In this document: positions 46,601 through 57,776 of the stretch, in pieces | How the letters are laid out: every line of letters begins with the position of its first letter | How positions within the stretch are numbered: position 1 is the stretch's first letter | From: Hirundichthys speculiger | Taxonomy: Eukaryota > Chordata > Actinopteri > Beloniformes > Exocoetidae | Length of the DNA: 64,000 nt | Reading direction: 5' to 3' | NCBI GenBank assembly: GCA_018398805.1 | Contig: JAGFBZ010002033.1 | Span: 2,069,501 to 2,133,500 of the forward strand | Translations under genes and position numbers: made by a program | The notes under the pieces: model-generated | Seen by the model: the letters and a program-made list of their open reading frames with translations, nothing else | The model's database searches: none | What the model was told of the DNA's origin: nothing

Positions 46601-47857
46601 TGGAAAACAGCTGTGTGTGGGACAGACTGTGAAGGACACCTGGGAGAGAGAGGAGGCAGGGTCAGAGAAAAACGATGATCTCTGTGAGCAAAGGCAATAT
46701 TATGATCACATCTGTACAAACCTGCATAAGCAATAAGTGCTGCGATGACGAGGAGCAGAATCCCCAAGGCAGTGTGGTGGATGAAGTCTTTTCCAGGAAG
46801 GCTGGCATAGTTGTTCACCAAAAGCAGGAGAGACCCTGTTGGTTAAGACCGCATTATCTTGAGCTGATAACTGTGAGCCTTTAACAAAAGCGATAATTTA
46901 ATTAGTTTTTTTTTTTCTTTTTCTTTTAAGGAACTGGAAACATAAAATTGTAACAAAACGTATCTGGATAAAAAATAAATGTTTTTTTACAAGGACTAAG
47001 AGTTAACTTAATATCTCAGACTTTACAATCAAGTATGAATAATGCCAAACTTACCTATGACTTCTGAATTTATGCAAGATGCATAACAGATTAATGTTGC
47101 TCACATTAAATCAAGTCATTATTACTTTTTGTGTCGTTTACACTTAATATATCATCAGTTTAGGAATATTAGTTTATTTTCCCCATTATATTGATTTAGA
47201 CTCATATGCCAACAAAAAAAATCTTAATTTTAGTTTAATAACACTATCTCAGGCTCATGAATTTGTTCAGTTTGTCTCACTGTTTTCCAAATAATCACAA
47301 AGCAAACTGATTATAAGATGTATGCGGACAGTGGACTTTTATGTTTGCAAAATCCAGTTAATGTGATCACTTATGCACTGATCATTAATGCATGACATAA
47401 ATACGTATTAAATGTTTTGAACTTATGATAAAAAAAAAAAGAAAACTAACTGCATCAACGACTTTAGACATGTTTCACAAGTGGACAATAATGCATCCAG
47501 TAATTAATCACGAACTAGAATACGAGCGAGAATCAGTTTCACATTACTGAATTATATGATTTGTATTTGTATTTTTTTTAATATTTTTTTTCAACTTATC
47601 TTTACATACAGTTGATGATGATGAATAACGGGTAAACACTGTTAAATAGAATCAACTAGTGAGAGACAAATAGACGAATAAATAAAATAATGAATACATA
47701 ATACATGAATAGTGGACAACAAAGAAAAAAAGACAACAACAGCGACAAAACAAAACAAACAAACAAAAAAATAAGCAAAAACAACAACATTTCTAAACTT
47801 ACCACTAAAGATGCCGAGAATTCCGACGGACACATGAAGTGACTGATACTGCGCCAT
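43611..47857 (-). CDS. AceTr-like multipass membrane protein fused to YrdC/Sua5 domain (fusion gene 2), 9 exons, 865 aa
   Basis: Exons: 47857-47803, 46835-46722, 46639-44963, 44843-44744, 44660-44512, 44415-44303, 44205-44116, 44027-43905 and 43787-43611. Phases agree throughout and no break was seen. The start MAQYQSLHVSVGILG lies in a good context (GCCATGG) just after a TATA box. Residues 1-615 are a membrane region homologous to fusion gene 1. The clearest AceTr-like unit is DAEVLGHACSVLAAFAITAT, followed by GGVLQLLCGSVAFARGKTFE and STVFILYGMMWTVWGL. Residues 616 to about 807 are the YrdC domain: CGMPTDTVYVLVAACN (PTDTVY 627-632), QAQDRPMSMW and GPVAVTSANPTGEADTTHHN. A 58-residue charged tail (one exon) replaces the short end of the paralogue. 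The membrane part sits almost wholly in one 1677-bp exon. The function is not known; it is divergent from the ES1-like gene. Confidence 0.88.
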
Positions 47858-47891
47858 GGCAGAGTTTTCCTCTGAAGACGTGACGCTTAGG

Positions 47892-47899
47892 TTTATATA
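47892..47899 (-). promoter_or_regulatory. TATA box of fusion gene 2
   Basis: The minus strand reads TATATAAA about 35 bases before the start codon, which implies a very short 5' untranslated region. Confidence 0.65.
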
Positions 47900-47907
47900 G
47901 TAGCGTG

Positions 47908-47915
47908 TGACGTCA
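47908..47915. promoter_or_regulatory. Perfect CRE next to the TATA box
   Basis: TGACGTCA is a full palindromic CREB/ATF site 8 bases upstream of the TATA box. Further TGACG half-sites lie at about 47879 and in 47966-47975. Confidence 0.6.
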
Positions 47916-48580
47916 TCACGCAGGAGCAACACGACACACTTCCCCTTCCACCTTCCTCACCTGTCACGTCAGCGTGACAACGACCCTTTCTTTCTGATGA
48001 GGGGGAAAAAAGTTATCCCTGGGAGGAGCGTTACGATCATATTTAAGGATATGATAGCAATATTAATAATATAATTTATTTGAAAAGAGAGAAACCTGAT
48101 GCACCATTGAAACTTTTGAATATACACACAAAAGTGGTTTTGTAGCCTACAAACCCACAAAACAAGACAATTTAACTTGTAGTTTACAAACAGGAAACAT
48201 ATTTTGGGATTAATTTAGCACGTTTCCCCACGGCTTTTCTTTACCCATTATTGACGATATAAATTATAGTATGTTTGTTATTATGATGTGAATTATCTTA
48301 ATAATTAGGAAAATACACTACATACAGATATATACACTCAAATATGCCTCTACACATCGAAGTATTTTAACAAGCAGAGCTATTTATTTGTAGCTGGTTC
48401 TTCCTTAAAGGATGAATTATCCAACCACCGTTGAGAACAATGATTCAGTGTTTTAACTTCAGGATTAAGTGAAAAGCTCTTCCTGTTCTTGCACCGGTGT
48501 TTTTTTTTTTTTCCTTTATAGCATGATGTCAGCATTTTTACTTGAATAAGTGGGAGGAGACAGGAGAGGCAGGAGTAGGA

Positions 48581-48587
48581 TATAAAA
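48581..48587 (+). promoter_or_regulatory. TATA box of the ES1-like gene
   Basis: GGATATAAAACTTG about 30 bases before the likely start of a non-coding first exon (about 48610-48676, donor AAG|GTGAGAAA). Confidence 0.6.
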
Positions 48588-49163
48588 CTTGTGCTCCGGG
48601 GCTCACCAGTCACTTCTCCGCTGAAGAGCTCCATCACTTACTCACACATCTACATCAAAAAAGATACGCGTTTAAGGTGAGAAATCTTACTAATTTATCT
48701 TTTCTTATCTTTACTTCAAAATGAATGCTTGTCTTCACACAGCATAGGGACCAAGTGTGTGTTTTGGTGTAAAAGTAAAAGAAGCACAGGCAAAATGTGT
48801 CATGGAGACTGGCTAAAATAAATGATATTTGTTATAATCTAAAGTCTTTATTCATTGTAGCTGAGTTTTGAGCAGGAATTTGACCCTATCCTGCTTCCTG
48901 TAACCTATCTTTACTGGTGTGACCAGTATAACCCAATACCAGCCACACTCCCGGGACTTTTTTCTTACCTTGCTCTGTAAATTTTTTATGCAAATATGCA
49001 GCAGGTGGTAGAGGAGCAAGGCTCAGCTATTAATATACTCTTCATAACCTTCAGGAAAAACAGGAAAAAAAAGAGTGGCATACATTTTAATCTAAAATCA
49101 AGACTAATTTAGATAACCTAGAAGGTCTAGATGAATGTGTTTTTTGTGTGTTTTATAGGGATC

Positions 49164-50207
49164 ATGGCAAAGTGTGTTGCTGTTATTCTGTCTGGCTGTG
49201 GAGTCTATGACGGCACAGAGATTCATGAAGCCTCAGCTGTGCTTGTTCATCTGAGTCGTGCTGGGGCAAAAGTAAGGACAATGAAGACCTAACCCCCCCC
49301 CCCAAAAAAAAAAAAAAAAAAAAAAATTCTTTGTCTGTCTCAAGCATTTAGTCCTTATAGTAATTTCATAAGAAGTGCACATCCTTAGATGTGGAGTTTA
49401 GTGATGTATACATTGTCCAACATACTGTTGTTTGATTTTAGGTGCAGATGTTTGCTCCAAATGCAGATCAAATGCATGTTGTAAATCACTGTGAGGGGAA
49501 ACCTACAGAGGAGAAGAGAAACATCCTCCAGGAAAGCGCCCGCATCGCCAGGGTGACGTGACTGACCTGCTCAAGTTAGATGCCTCAGCATTTGATGCCG
49601 CCATCATCCCAGGTGACACTGCCTTTGCCATAAATCCCCTCAGAGTGAGATGCATAACGCCCCTCAGTTTTTCACATCTGAACATTTGGGATTTGTTTAA
49701 ACGGATCTTGTTGTGCTTCATCAGGGGGCTTTGGTGTGGCTAAGAACCTGAGTGATTGGGCTGTCAAGAACAAGGACTGCAGCATTCAGCCACATCTAGA
49801 AAAGGTCATCAAGGATTTCCACAAAGCTGGGAAGCCTCTGGGCATGTGTTGCATCTCCCCTATCCTGGCAGCCAAGATCCTCCCTGGGTGTGAGCTCACT
49901 GTGGGGCAGGACAAAGAGTGTGAAAAGTGTGTGAAACAGTTTCTCAGCTAACATAGATGCTAACAGTTATGAGACTATTTCAGTCAAAATTTCCTGTCTT
50001 ATCCTCCTTAGGTGGCCGTTCGCTCAGACAGCAGGTGCTGTGAAGGAGATGGGCTGCAAACATGTCAACAAAGATGTGGAAGAGGCTCACGTTGATGTCA
50101 AAAATAAGCTGGTCACCACCTGTGCCTTCATGTGCAACGCCCCCTTTCACAAAGTTTTTGATGGAATAGGTGTCATGGTTAAAGAGACTCTAAAACTGGC
50201 TAAATAA
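49164..50207 (+). CDS. ES1/GATD3-like class I glutamine-amidotransferase-fold protein, 4 coding exons, one apparent 1-nt deletion
   Basis: Exons: 49164-49271, 49442-49612, 49725-49926 and 50012-50207, with an untranslated exon at about 48610-48676. Residues run [20 protein letters not shown] ... [19 protein letters not shown] ... [18 protein letters not shown] ... [20 protein letters not shown]. They match the ES1 family (human GATD3, bacterial ElbB), a DJ-1/glutamine-amidotransferase fold. The nucleophile-elbow Cys lies in GMCCIS. GATD3 is linked to mitochondria and ElbB-type proteins to glyoxal metabolism. This copy starts directly at the core domain, without a presequence. In exon 3, GCCAGGGTGACGTG (about 49548-49561) leads to a TGA; one more G restores the family frame (RIARG..VTDLLKL) and gives correct phase to every later junction, for 225 aa. 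So it is either an assembly error in a G run or a fresh null allele. Poly(A) signal AATAAA at 50338-50343. Confidence 0.85.
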
Positions 50208-50343
50208 GGAATTGAATACAGATGTAATTGTATTCATTTTCTCTAAAATATATCAGATTTGTACACAAATGTTTGACTGAATATCAGGGTTTTTTTCCCA
50301 TCTGGTTTGAATTTGATGTAACACTATCAAAGTCTTCAATAAA

Positions 50344-51107
50344 ATTTCTGGAAATGACAACTTTGCAATTATTTTTGATTTGCATTCATTAAAGTATTGA
50401 AATCAACAATAAGAGAGACAATGTACAGCACAAGTGCTTTATGGTGTCCTGATATATATATAAAGACATTGTTGTACACTAGTCCGAATCAGGATTGCTT
50501 TATTGCCCTTGTCAATGAAGACAAGTTCACAAACTAGGAATTTGCACTGGTAGGATGGAGCAAACAAAAAGAAGTAGCAGTCATGAAAATTGAATAAAGA
50601 AAAAAAAATAAATAAGAATTGTTTTAATATTACAAGAATAATCAAATTGAAAGGACACGCAGGATTAAAATATAGCAAGATAGAGTCACAAAATATTCAA
50701 TATATACATGGGCAACTAACAAAATAAACGTGCAAGATAGTAACAGGTGCATTCTGAAAATAAAGTGGCTGTGAGTCGGAGCAGTTAGCTGTTGTTCATG
50801 AGTCTGATGGCCCAGGGGAAGAAGCTGTTCCTGTGGTGGGAGGTTCTGGTCCGAATGGACCGTAGGTCTGTGGGTCAAACAGACTGCGTCCAGGGTGAGA
50901 AGGGTCAGCCACAGTTCGACCTGCATGTCCAAAAGTCCTGGAGATGTACAGGTCCTGTAGAGATGGGAGGCTGCAGCCGATGCAGCAGTGTGTAAAATGC
51001 ACTGCAGTCTGACGTGAAATATATGGATCTGGCAAAATATGGTTTTCACATACATCATAAAAGAGTATTGACTGGATAACCTCTAAAAGAAAAATATATT
51101 GTTTTAG
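50344..51107. other. Intergenic with an interspersed repeat fragment
   Basis: 50480-51010 resembles a common fish repeat: GAATCAGGATTGCTTTATTG, then GAGTCTGATGGCCCAGGGGA and AGCTGTTCCTGTGGTGGGAG. It was not assigned to a class. Open frames over it on both strands are not genes. Confidence 0.5.
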
Positions 51108-51401
51108 CAGGGGCGATTCTAGGGTCAGAGCTTTAGGGGTGCTGAGCACCCAATGAGCCCCACCACAACCCACAAGTAACGTTAGTGAGAAGAGGACGAT
51201 ACCATTAGACGGGGTCGTTTTCATTTTCATTCTTAAAATATAAACTTAAACCACAAACAATGGATTAAGATTTGGACATTATCTAAGCCTATCAAATGCA
51301 AACTAAAATTTTAGAATAACAATATTTCTTACTCCAGGCCTTTGGGGTGCTGAATTTCAGTTTGCTGAAGCACCCCTAAAAAAGGGCTAGCCTCGCCCAT
51401 G
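51108..51401. mobile_element. hAT-type MITE, 294 bp
   Basis: It starts CAGGGGCGATTCTAGGGT and ends GGGCTAGCCTCGCCCATG, an imperfect inverted repeat. A perfect 8-bp duplication, TGTTTTAG, flanks it (51100-51107 and 51402-51409). Both arms contain GGGGTGCTGA-type sequence. Confidence 0.85.
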
Positions 51402-51939
51402 TGTTTTAGTATTATTTTTGAGGATCATTGCCAGAAAAAATAATAAAATAATAAGAACAAATCAAACACAGAAACATTATGGATTTCTGCTTGAAGGAAG
51501 AATCTTCTTTCATTGGTACTGGGTCACTGTTAAAGGTTTACAGATCAGAACCGTAGTCTTGCACCATTTTTTCCTCCAATAGTCTCCAATTTACATGAGA
51601 TTTACATGAGATTAAAAATAGTGTTGTTTTTTTTGTTCTTTTTTTTTTTTAACAGTATGGACTCTTTTTTTTCTTCCAACACTACATGTTGACCCCCCCC
51701 CGCATCATGTTTTAGATAATCAGGTTCCTCCAACATTGATTAATGGATTTACTAGTTTATATTTATATATAAATCCATCAAATTGGTTTTAAATCTAAGT
51801 GCCCCCCCACCCCACCCCCTCAGGGCTGCATTTTATTACTCACTTCTTCTCTGTGTACACTTAAAACTTTTTTTTTTGGTAGCATATAGCGATTTACAGA
51901 TTGCAATAAAATCCGTCTTCTGGATCAGATCTGGATCAG

Positions 51940-52220
51940 CCTCTCAAATGTAGGTTCCCATTGTCAATTCCTGAGTCAAATTTCACGAGTTTTGAGCAAT
52001 AATTAACGGAGATATTGAGAAAAAACAAAATTTTTAGCCCCATTTACCACAATGTTATTGAAAATTTGAAAGTGATCCAGAATCCAGGATTTCTTCCGGA
52101 TCACACCCAGAATGATATTGGTGCTTCCTTTTCACATTTCTGACAACTCCTGAAAATTTCATCAAAATCCATCCACAACTTTTTCAGTCACAGACAGACA
52201 GATAAACGCCGGAAAAAACA
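51940..52220. mobile_element. Unassigned interspersed repeat
   Basis: AATTTCATCAAAATCCATCC and GTCACAGACAGACAGATAAA are typical of a common fish repeat end. The direction and family were not resolved. Confidence 0.4.
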
Positions 52221-52225
52221 TTACC

Positions 52226-52830
52226 TCCTTATTATGCAGATGACACAGATACACTGTTAGCTGTTGCCGTGACCTGTTACCAGCAGTTAATCACCAACCA
52301 GATCCAGAGATTCACTGAGTATTCACTGGAGCTTCACATCACCATCATCAAGGAGCTGTGTGGTGGAGTCAAGAATACATTAGCAACACCATTATGCAAA
52401 CAGCTCAGTATTCAGGATCAGCTTGTGGAGCAGTTTGAGACTTTTAAATATCTATCCGCAGAGTTGGATGCCTGTCTTATGTTCTCTCAACATGCTGACT
52501 CTGTCCACAAAAAAAGCAATAGCCAAACAAAACAACCCAACCAAACGAAAAAAGGAAAAACCAACAGCGCCTCCACCTGCTGAGGAAATGAAGGTCTTCT
52601 AATATCAGTAAACTAGTTCTTTTTGCACATCGTTTTCTTCAGTCCTTCACCACCAAACACAAGGATAATCATGCAAGCAAATTCACCAGCTTACCTCAAA
52701 CTCTTTCTAATGTGTGCACCAGTTCTGTGATAAAGAAAGTCACCTAAAGAGCTGCCCCCTCCATGACTTCTTTCAGCTTTAGCTATCAGACAGGAGCTAT
52801 AAAGTTGTGAAGTTTATCTATCTGTGTTGT
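52226..52830 (+). mobile_element. LINE reverse transcriptase fragment
   Basis: The frame opens with YADDTDTLLA, the catalytic YADD box of non-LTR reverse transcriptases. It continues with a domain-like segment (FETFKYLSAELDACLMFSQH, like the FKYLG block) and then, out of frame, QQRLHLLRK- and TKHKDN-like pieces. Stops and shifts show decay. It lies between the ES1-like gene and the oxygenase gene. Confidence 0.7.
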
Positions 52831-53368
52831 GTAAAAGGTGTGAGGTGTTGTTCATGATGTTTTGGAAGACACACAGCAGTCATCACTGGGTAGTGAAGTG
52901 CAGTCTTCTCCATGGTTTGGAGATGATTCTTGCTTCATAAGTCACCCAGAGAAAGCTTAGGCTTTAACAAAGTTTACCTTATAAAGTTTTGAGGCTAAGA
53001 AATATTTGTCCGTGCTATATTTACAATATATAAATCTTTTTATTTGTTGCCAAAAGATGCATTAAAACAGGAAAACAAAAATATGATGTATTGCAGTTGG
53101 TAAAGTTTTTTTTAGATATTTATTGATGAAACACTGCACATATTCATGTTTCAGCTCAATTTGAACATTTTCCAAACATTGACACCAAACAGTATTACAT
53201 TATAGAGTTGGAATACATCAGCACAGTTTGATATATTGTAAAATACAGGCTTCCACAAAGATACAGATATGTGACGTACAAGGGATGACAAACATAGAAA
53301 GAACATTTGATTTCACTTAAATATTCTTGAAGTGTAAACGCTAGTACTGCCATGACTCAAGTAATAAA

Positions 53369-54786
53369 TTATGCGCTTCTGCTGGAGAAATGACTGAACT
53401 GGTCGGTCCCACACACCACCATTGTTGCATGAAACTTCCTGGGTCGTTCAGGATCCTTGTATCGAAACATTTAAAATAAATAAATAAATAAAAAAAAAAA
53501 GAAAATCAATATACAGTGCACAACAAACATTTTTAAAATACAGAAAGCGTGCTAAATATATTTCTCTCACCTCTATGGGGTATGCACAGGTGGGAACATA
53601 ACGGATCACAAAGCCGCAGCGCCTCATCTGGGAAGTGTTGGCGTCACTTGCATGGACTAGAAGTCCATCATGGATCTGTTGAAATAGTTTTGATTTTAAA
53701 TTTAAATTTGTTCAGCTTGCATGGATTTCAGACCTATTTAGAACCACAAATTTCTGACTTACAGACATCTGCCCAGCTTTCAGAGGGCAAAACACAGCTT
53801 CCTCCACCTGTAGCAGCTCCTCAGGGATCTCCTGGTTGATTGACAGCATGTTCCCAGGACGGATGGCTTGACGATGGGGCAGCATGCCAGAGCAGTGGCT
53901 ACCTGCAGGGAACAAGTGTCATGGGGGGGGGGGTTCAGTCTTGAACCAGGACTTTGGCCTGTAGCATGAACTTGCATAGAAAGCATAGATGCAGTTTAGA
54001 TACCTGGGATGACCCGAAGGGCGCCGTTTTCCTTTACTGAGTCATCAAAACCGAGCCACACAGAGAGAACAGGCCCACCTGCAATGCCCCAGTACCTGTG
54101 AACAGAACCGTCACAGTTAAACAAAACAATACCAAGCAGAACAAAACTGTGCTCTTTTTTTTTAATTTTTTTTTTTCATTAAGTCTGACTCACTTTATGT
54201 CCTGGTGCCAGGCCACATATGGAAGTTTAGTCTCTCCACCATTCCCATCTGCCTTGGGTGGATTTTCCTCACTCCCCTGGATGTTGGCTGGTTTGATAGC
54301 TGGGTACTTACAGATGAAGCGGGAGTCCAGTAGAATGACGTCGGGGCCCAGGATGGCTTGGACCACTTGCAGAATGCGAGGGTGTTTGGTCAGATTCATC
54401 ACCCACGGATACTGAAGATGAACATTGTGGAGGCTGTACTGAGTGTACTCCTCACCTGTGTATTCACACAAATACCTTAAACACCCATACTGTACATCTG
54501 AACAATTAAATATATTTTTTGAACTAACATGATAATAAAATATACAGATAAAAAGGAAGGAAATATTATCACTTTATTTAAGCTCTATTTCCTTCCTGCT
54601 TTCTCTGACAGTTTCTATTATGTTTCCTCTACCTGCATCATCTGAGTATTACTTACCAAATTCCTCCTCTAACTTGGAAAAGGCCAGTCTGGCCTCCCTC
54701 AGCTCCGGCTCATTCAACACAGGCAGTGCAGAGAGGAAGCCCTGCTGCTCATAGCGCTCCTGCAGCTTATCTGATGTTGTAGTCAT
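53369..54786 (-). CDS. Phytanoyl-CoA dioxygenase (PhyH)-family Fe(II)/2-oxoglutarate oxygenase, 6 coding exons, 271 aa
   Basis: Exons: 54786-54657, 54455-54194, 54095-54004, 53902-53763, 53675-53571 and 53455-53369. All phases agree and the frame is intact. The fold's metal triad is visible: His and Asp in AWHQDIKYWG (about residue 126), and the distal His in IHDGLLVHASDAN. They are followed by the 2-oxoglutarate-binding Arg region RRCGFVIRYVPT. Other family marks are NVHLQYPWVMNLTKHPRIL, GPDVILLDSRFICKYP and WLGFDDSVKENGALRVIPGS. There is no N-terminal targeting peptide, so it is probably cytosolic. The substrate cannot be read from sequence; relatives are often named hypophosphite-dioxygenase-like, which need not reflect function. 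A non-coding first exon (55349 to about 55375, donor GTATGG) and a TATA box lie upstream. It could equally be called PHYHD1-like. Confidence 0.88.
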
Positions 54787-55400
54787 CTTTGATGCTTCGA
54801 GCTTTATTCTTCCCGCGTTTGTAAGGTAGAAACTGAAACAAACGGAGAGAGGACAATTTCCCTGAGGTGTCATTTTCTACCCAGTTTCACATCGGTTATA
54901 AAGGCTTTTCTTAACGTCATATGCACCTGAAAAATAAACACTGCCCTCCCCACCCATCCTGAAATGAAAACGTCTGTCACATTTAGAGGATAACACTCAA
55001 TCTGTCCTTTATGACCAGTATAACCCTGAAGAACACACCTCTTTACCTGTCTGAATCAAGTTTATTGTCCATGCTTGGACACATCTAGCTTCTTTTTTTA
55101 GGTGGTCCAGATAAAAACACCACCCACGTTTTAATGGACACTGAAAACAGTCACTCATACTGCAGATGTGAAAAACTGCCTTCAAACCTTTTAGTTATCT
55201 AAAAGTGGCAAAAAGAAAACACAAAAAAAAAAGCATTGCACCCTATGGTATGATTTTGTATCTCTTAAAATCTGATTCTATCCGCAAACTAAGCATATCA
55301 GTTGCATGAACTAGTACAAGTGCAGGACATATGTTAAAGTTTCCATACCTGTCTGCTGTTCAGTCTTCTCCTGATGTCTGCCACTGTTCTGTGGGACAGG

Positions 55401-55407
55401 TTATATA
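55401..55407 (-). promoter_or_regulatory. TATA box of the PhyH-family gene
   Basis: The minus strand reads AGTATATAACC about 30 bases before the inferred start of the non-coding exon at about 55375. Confidence 0.6.
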
Positions 55408-55424
55408 CTGCTCACAGCAGCTTG

Positions 55425-55434
55425 GGGAAACTCC
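55425..55434 (+). promoter_or_regulatory. Putative NF-kB site
   Basis: GGGAAACTCC fits the kB consensus GGGRNWYYCC exactly. It lies 17 bases upstream of the TATA box of the PhyH-family gene. Confidence 0.45.
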
Positions 55435-55914
55435 TACTCCCCATGTCAGCATCATGAAATGATGTCATTTGCTACATGTATATCTCACATGATCTTGTTT
55501 TTCCATAAGCAGGAAATGAACGAGGAAATGCATTTGCATCCAGGTGTGCAGGCCTCCCCAAGGCTTTGCATTCATTAATGCAACTTGAAACCTTTATTCT
55601 TTTCTGGAAATACAAGTCAGACATGGTGTTTTCACAGACAGGGCTTTCAACGTACTTTATCACAGAGATAACATTCTGCAGTTTGTCCTGATTAAGCAGT
55701 ACATTCAGCATGACTCATGACAGCATCACACATTTTCCTCTCATCACAACCTCATTTTAAATATTTCTGTTCTTGCAGGGGATCGGAGAGTGATAGAGCG
55801 ATGACAGATCACATAAAAGACACAATTTTCAGGTGTGTGATGAGAGTGTGAGGACAGCTAAGTAAGAAGGTGAATTAGCAGCAAATGAAGGCTGGCAAAA
55901 TCCCTTCAAGGTTT

Positions 55915-56360
55915 TGTTGGATTAATTATACATAGTTATCACACATTTGCTTTTAAACTGTACACTACCTAGTGAAGAACTACTGAAAGAAGTTAAGTAT
56001 GTGTCACCTTTAAAATGGCTTGTGTCATTGCTGAATAACATGCTGTATAAGAAGAAGAAGAGCCGGTACTGGGACTGCATGAGAGAACATTGGGTATTGT
56101 ACAGCTATGTACTGATCAGTGTACTTAGATAGGTCAGATTAAGATATGCAGTTAGTCACTCTCCAAACCCCTTAGAGCTGCATATTCTATGTAAAGCAGC
56201 GACGTCCTAAGACAATAAAAGAGAGAGTTCGGCAGGAGTTAACCCAGAGCGGGTTGGAGACTGTAACTGGGCACTCTCTCCCGTTCTCCTTGCAAGTAAA
56301 ATATAATAACTGTCTCTTGTCTTCCTTTTGAAAAGTGTTTTAGGTTGGCTGAACCTGACA
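55915..56360 (+). mobile_element. Solo LTR, 446 bp
   Basis: It begins TGTTGG and ends CTGACA (TG...CA), and is flanked by a 5-bp direct repeat, GGTTT (55910-55914 and 56361-56365). Inside are a poly(A) signal AATAAA (56214-56219) and a GT/CT-rich R-U5-like tail. No internal retroviral sequence remains on either side, as expected after LTR-LTR recombination. Confidence 0.7.
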
Positions 56361-56365
56361 GGTTT

Positions 56366-57776
56366 CAACCAACTTTGATGTTATTTAACAGTATTCAGTG
56401 GCTATATTTTTGGGTGATTCAATGTAAATGTGACAACTGGAACAGACTCCAGCCGTGACCATGAGTACTGAAGAGGGTGTAGAAAATGCATGAATAATTT
56501 CAGTGATTTTTGTGAATTTTCCAGTTCAGTCTTTTTCAATAATTTGTGGTAATATTCTTGAATGATGAAAAGTGTTAATTAAAAAGAAAAAGTGGGAGAA
56601 CAAGGTTTTAGAATTTTTCTCTTTTAAAAACATTTATACATTCACTTTTTCCCTTTTTTCTTACCCTAAACTCAACTTTGTCAATATTGTCAATGTTTTT
56701 TTTTTTTTTTTTTAGCTGTTTTAGTTGTTGTCTCTGTTATTCTCATCCTCTTCTCCTGCATTTACATCAATCCTTGGATCATTCATACCCACATATTCCT
56801 GTTGAGGATCATGGGGGTCTACAGGAGCCTATCCCAGTTCCTTTCAGAACATGCATGTTTTTGGACCTGGACATGCATATATGTGTTTCTCAAAGACCTA
56901 AACAGGAATATGTTGTAGGCTATTTCTTGCACTTTCTTTATGTGGCAACGGGAACATGCTTTATCCCTCTCAGTTATACAAAGCTAAAGAAAATGCATAG
57001 ACATGATGGGTGGGTAATAATGAGCAGTGAACAAACGATCTGCTTGCTTTCTGTCTGAAAACTACCATCAAGTCTCTCACAGTGACTGGTAAAATGTCAT
57101 GCTGCCCCCTGTTGCCTCAGTCTATTTACTTTTCAAGTCTTCAGCTGACACATGATGTCATTTTATTTTTGACTCATCTGGAAGAGTGTAATTATGTGTA
57201 ATTAAGCTGAGAAAATAATTCACAAAGGAAAACCCCTGATCATTCAGCTGTTAGTTCTGTTAATATGTTGGTATGCATAAGGGGTTTGGTTTAAGATAAA
57301 GTGACCAGGAAAGAACTGTGGAAAATCTTAAATAACAGAACATGGACATCTTTTCTTTGGAAAACTACTTCCTTATCTGTTTTTTTTAAATGGTACACTG
57401 TAAAAACCCATTTCCATGGAACATTACTAGTAGTTGGTAGTTAAGTAAATACACAAAGAGACAAACATTTACTGAATATACAATGAATATATAATGAAAA
57501 TCCAGGTAAAGATAAAGTTAATATAGAATAATAATACAAAATAATATAAAGCAGACAAATGTTACACAGAGGTGTAAGAAAAATGACTCTATTAGATGTG
57601 TTAAATAAAGTTGTAAAATGATGAAAAATAATTTGCACAGCTACTTTTTCCACAAAAGTAATTCTGACATACTGTAAATTTTTGACACATTTAGCAATTC
57701 TCATTTTAGCAGGCTTAATCTCCTGTTTGATTAACTTGATTAGCTGTTTGTGAGATCACATTTCTCTCCAGAGGCC
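56366..57776. other. Intergenic, no gene seen
   Basis: AT-rich sequence with a T-run at 56696-56714. The piece around 56780-56880 resembles a decayed fish repeat (CATGGGGGTCTACAGGAGCC). No exon was recognised. Confidence 0.4.

Noticed and set aside
46330..46821. Minus-strand 163-codon frame overlapping fusion gene 2 exons
   Set aside because: It reads through an intron and then exon 3 in the wrong frame; only its first part coincides with real exon 2.
50642..51230. Two minus-strand frames of about 140 codons
   Set aside because: They cover an interspersed repeat that has a known-looking nucleotide pattern on the other strand; no protein family match is apparent.
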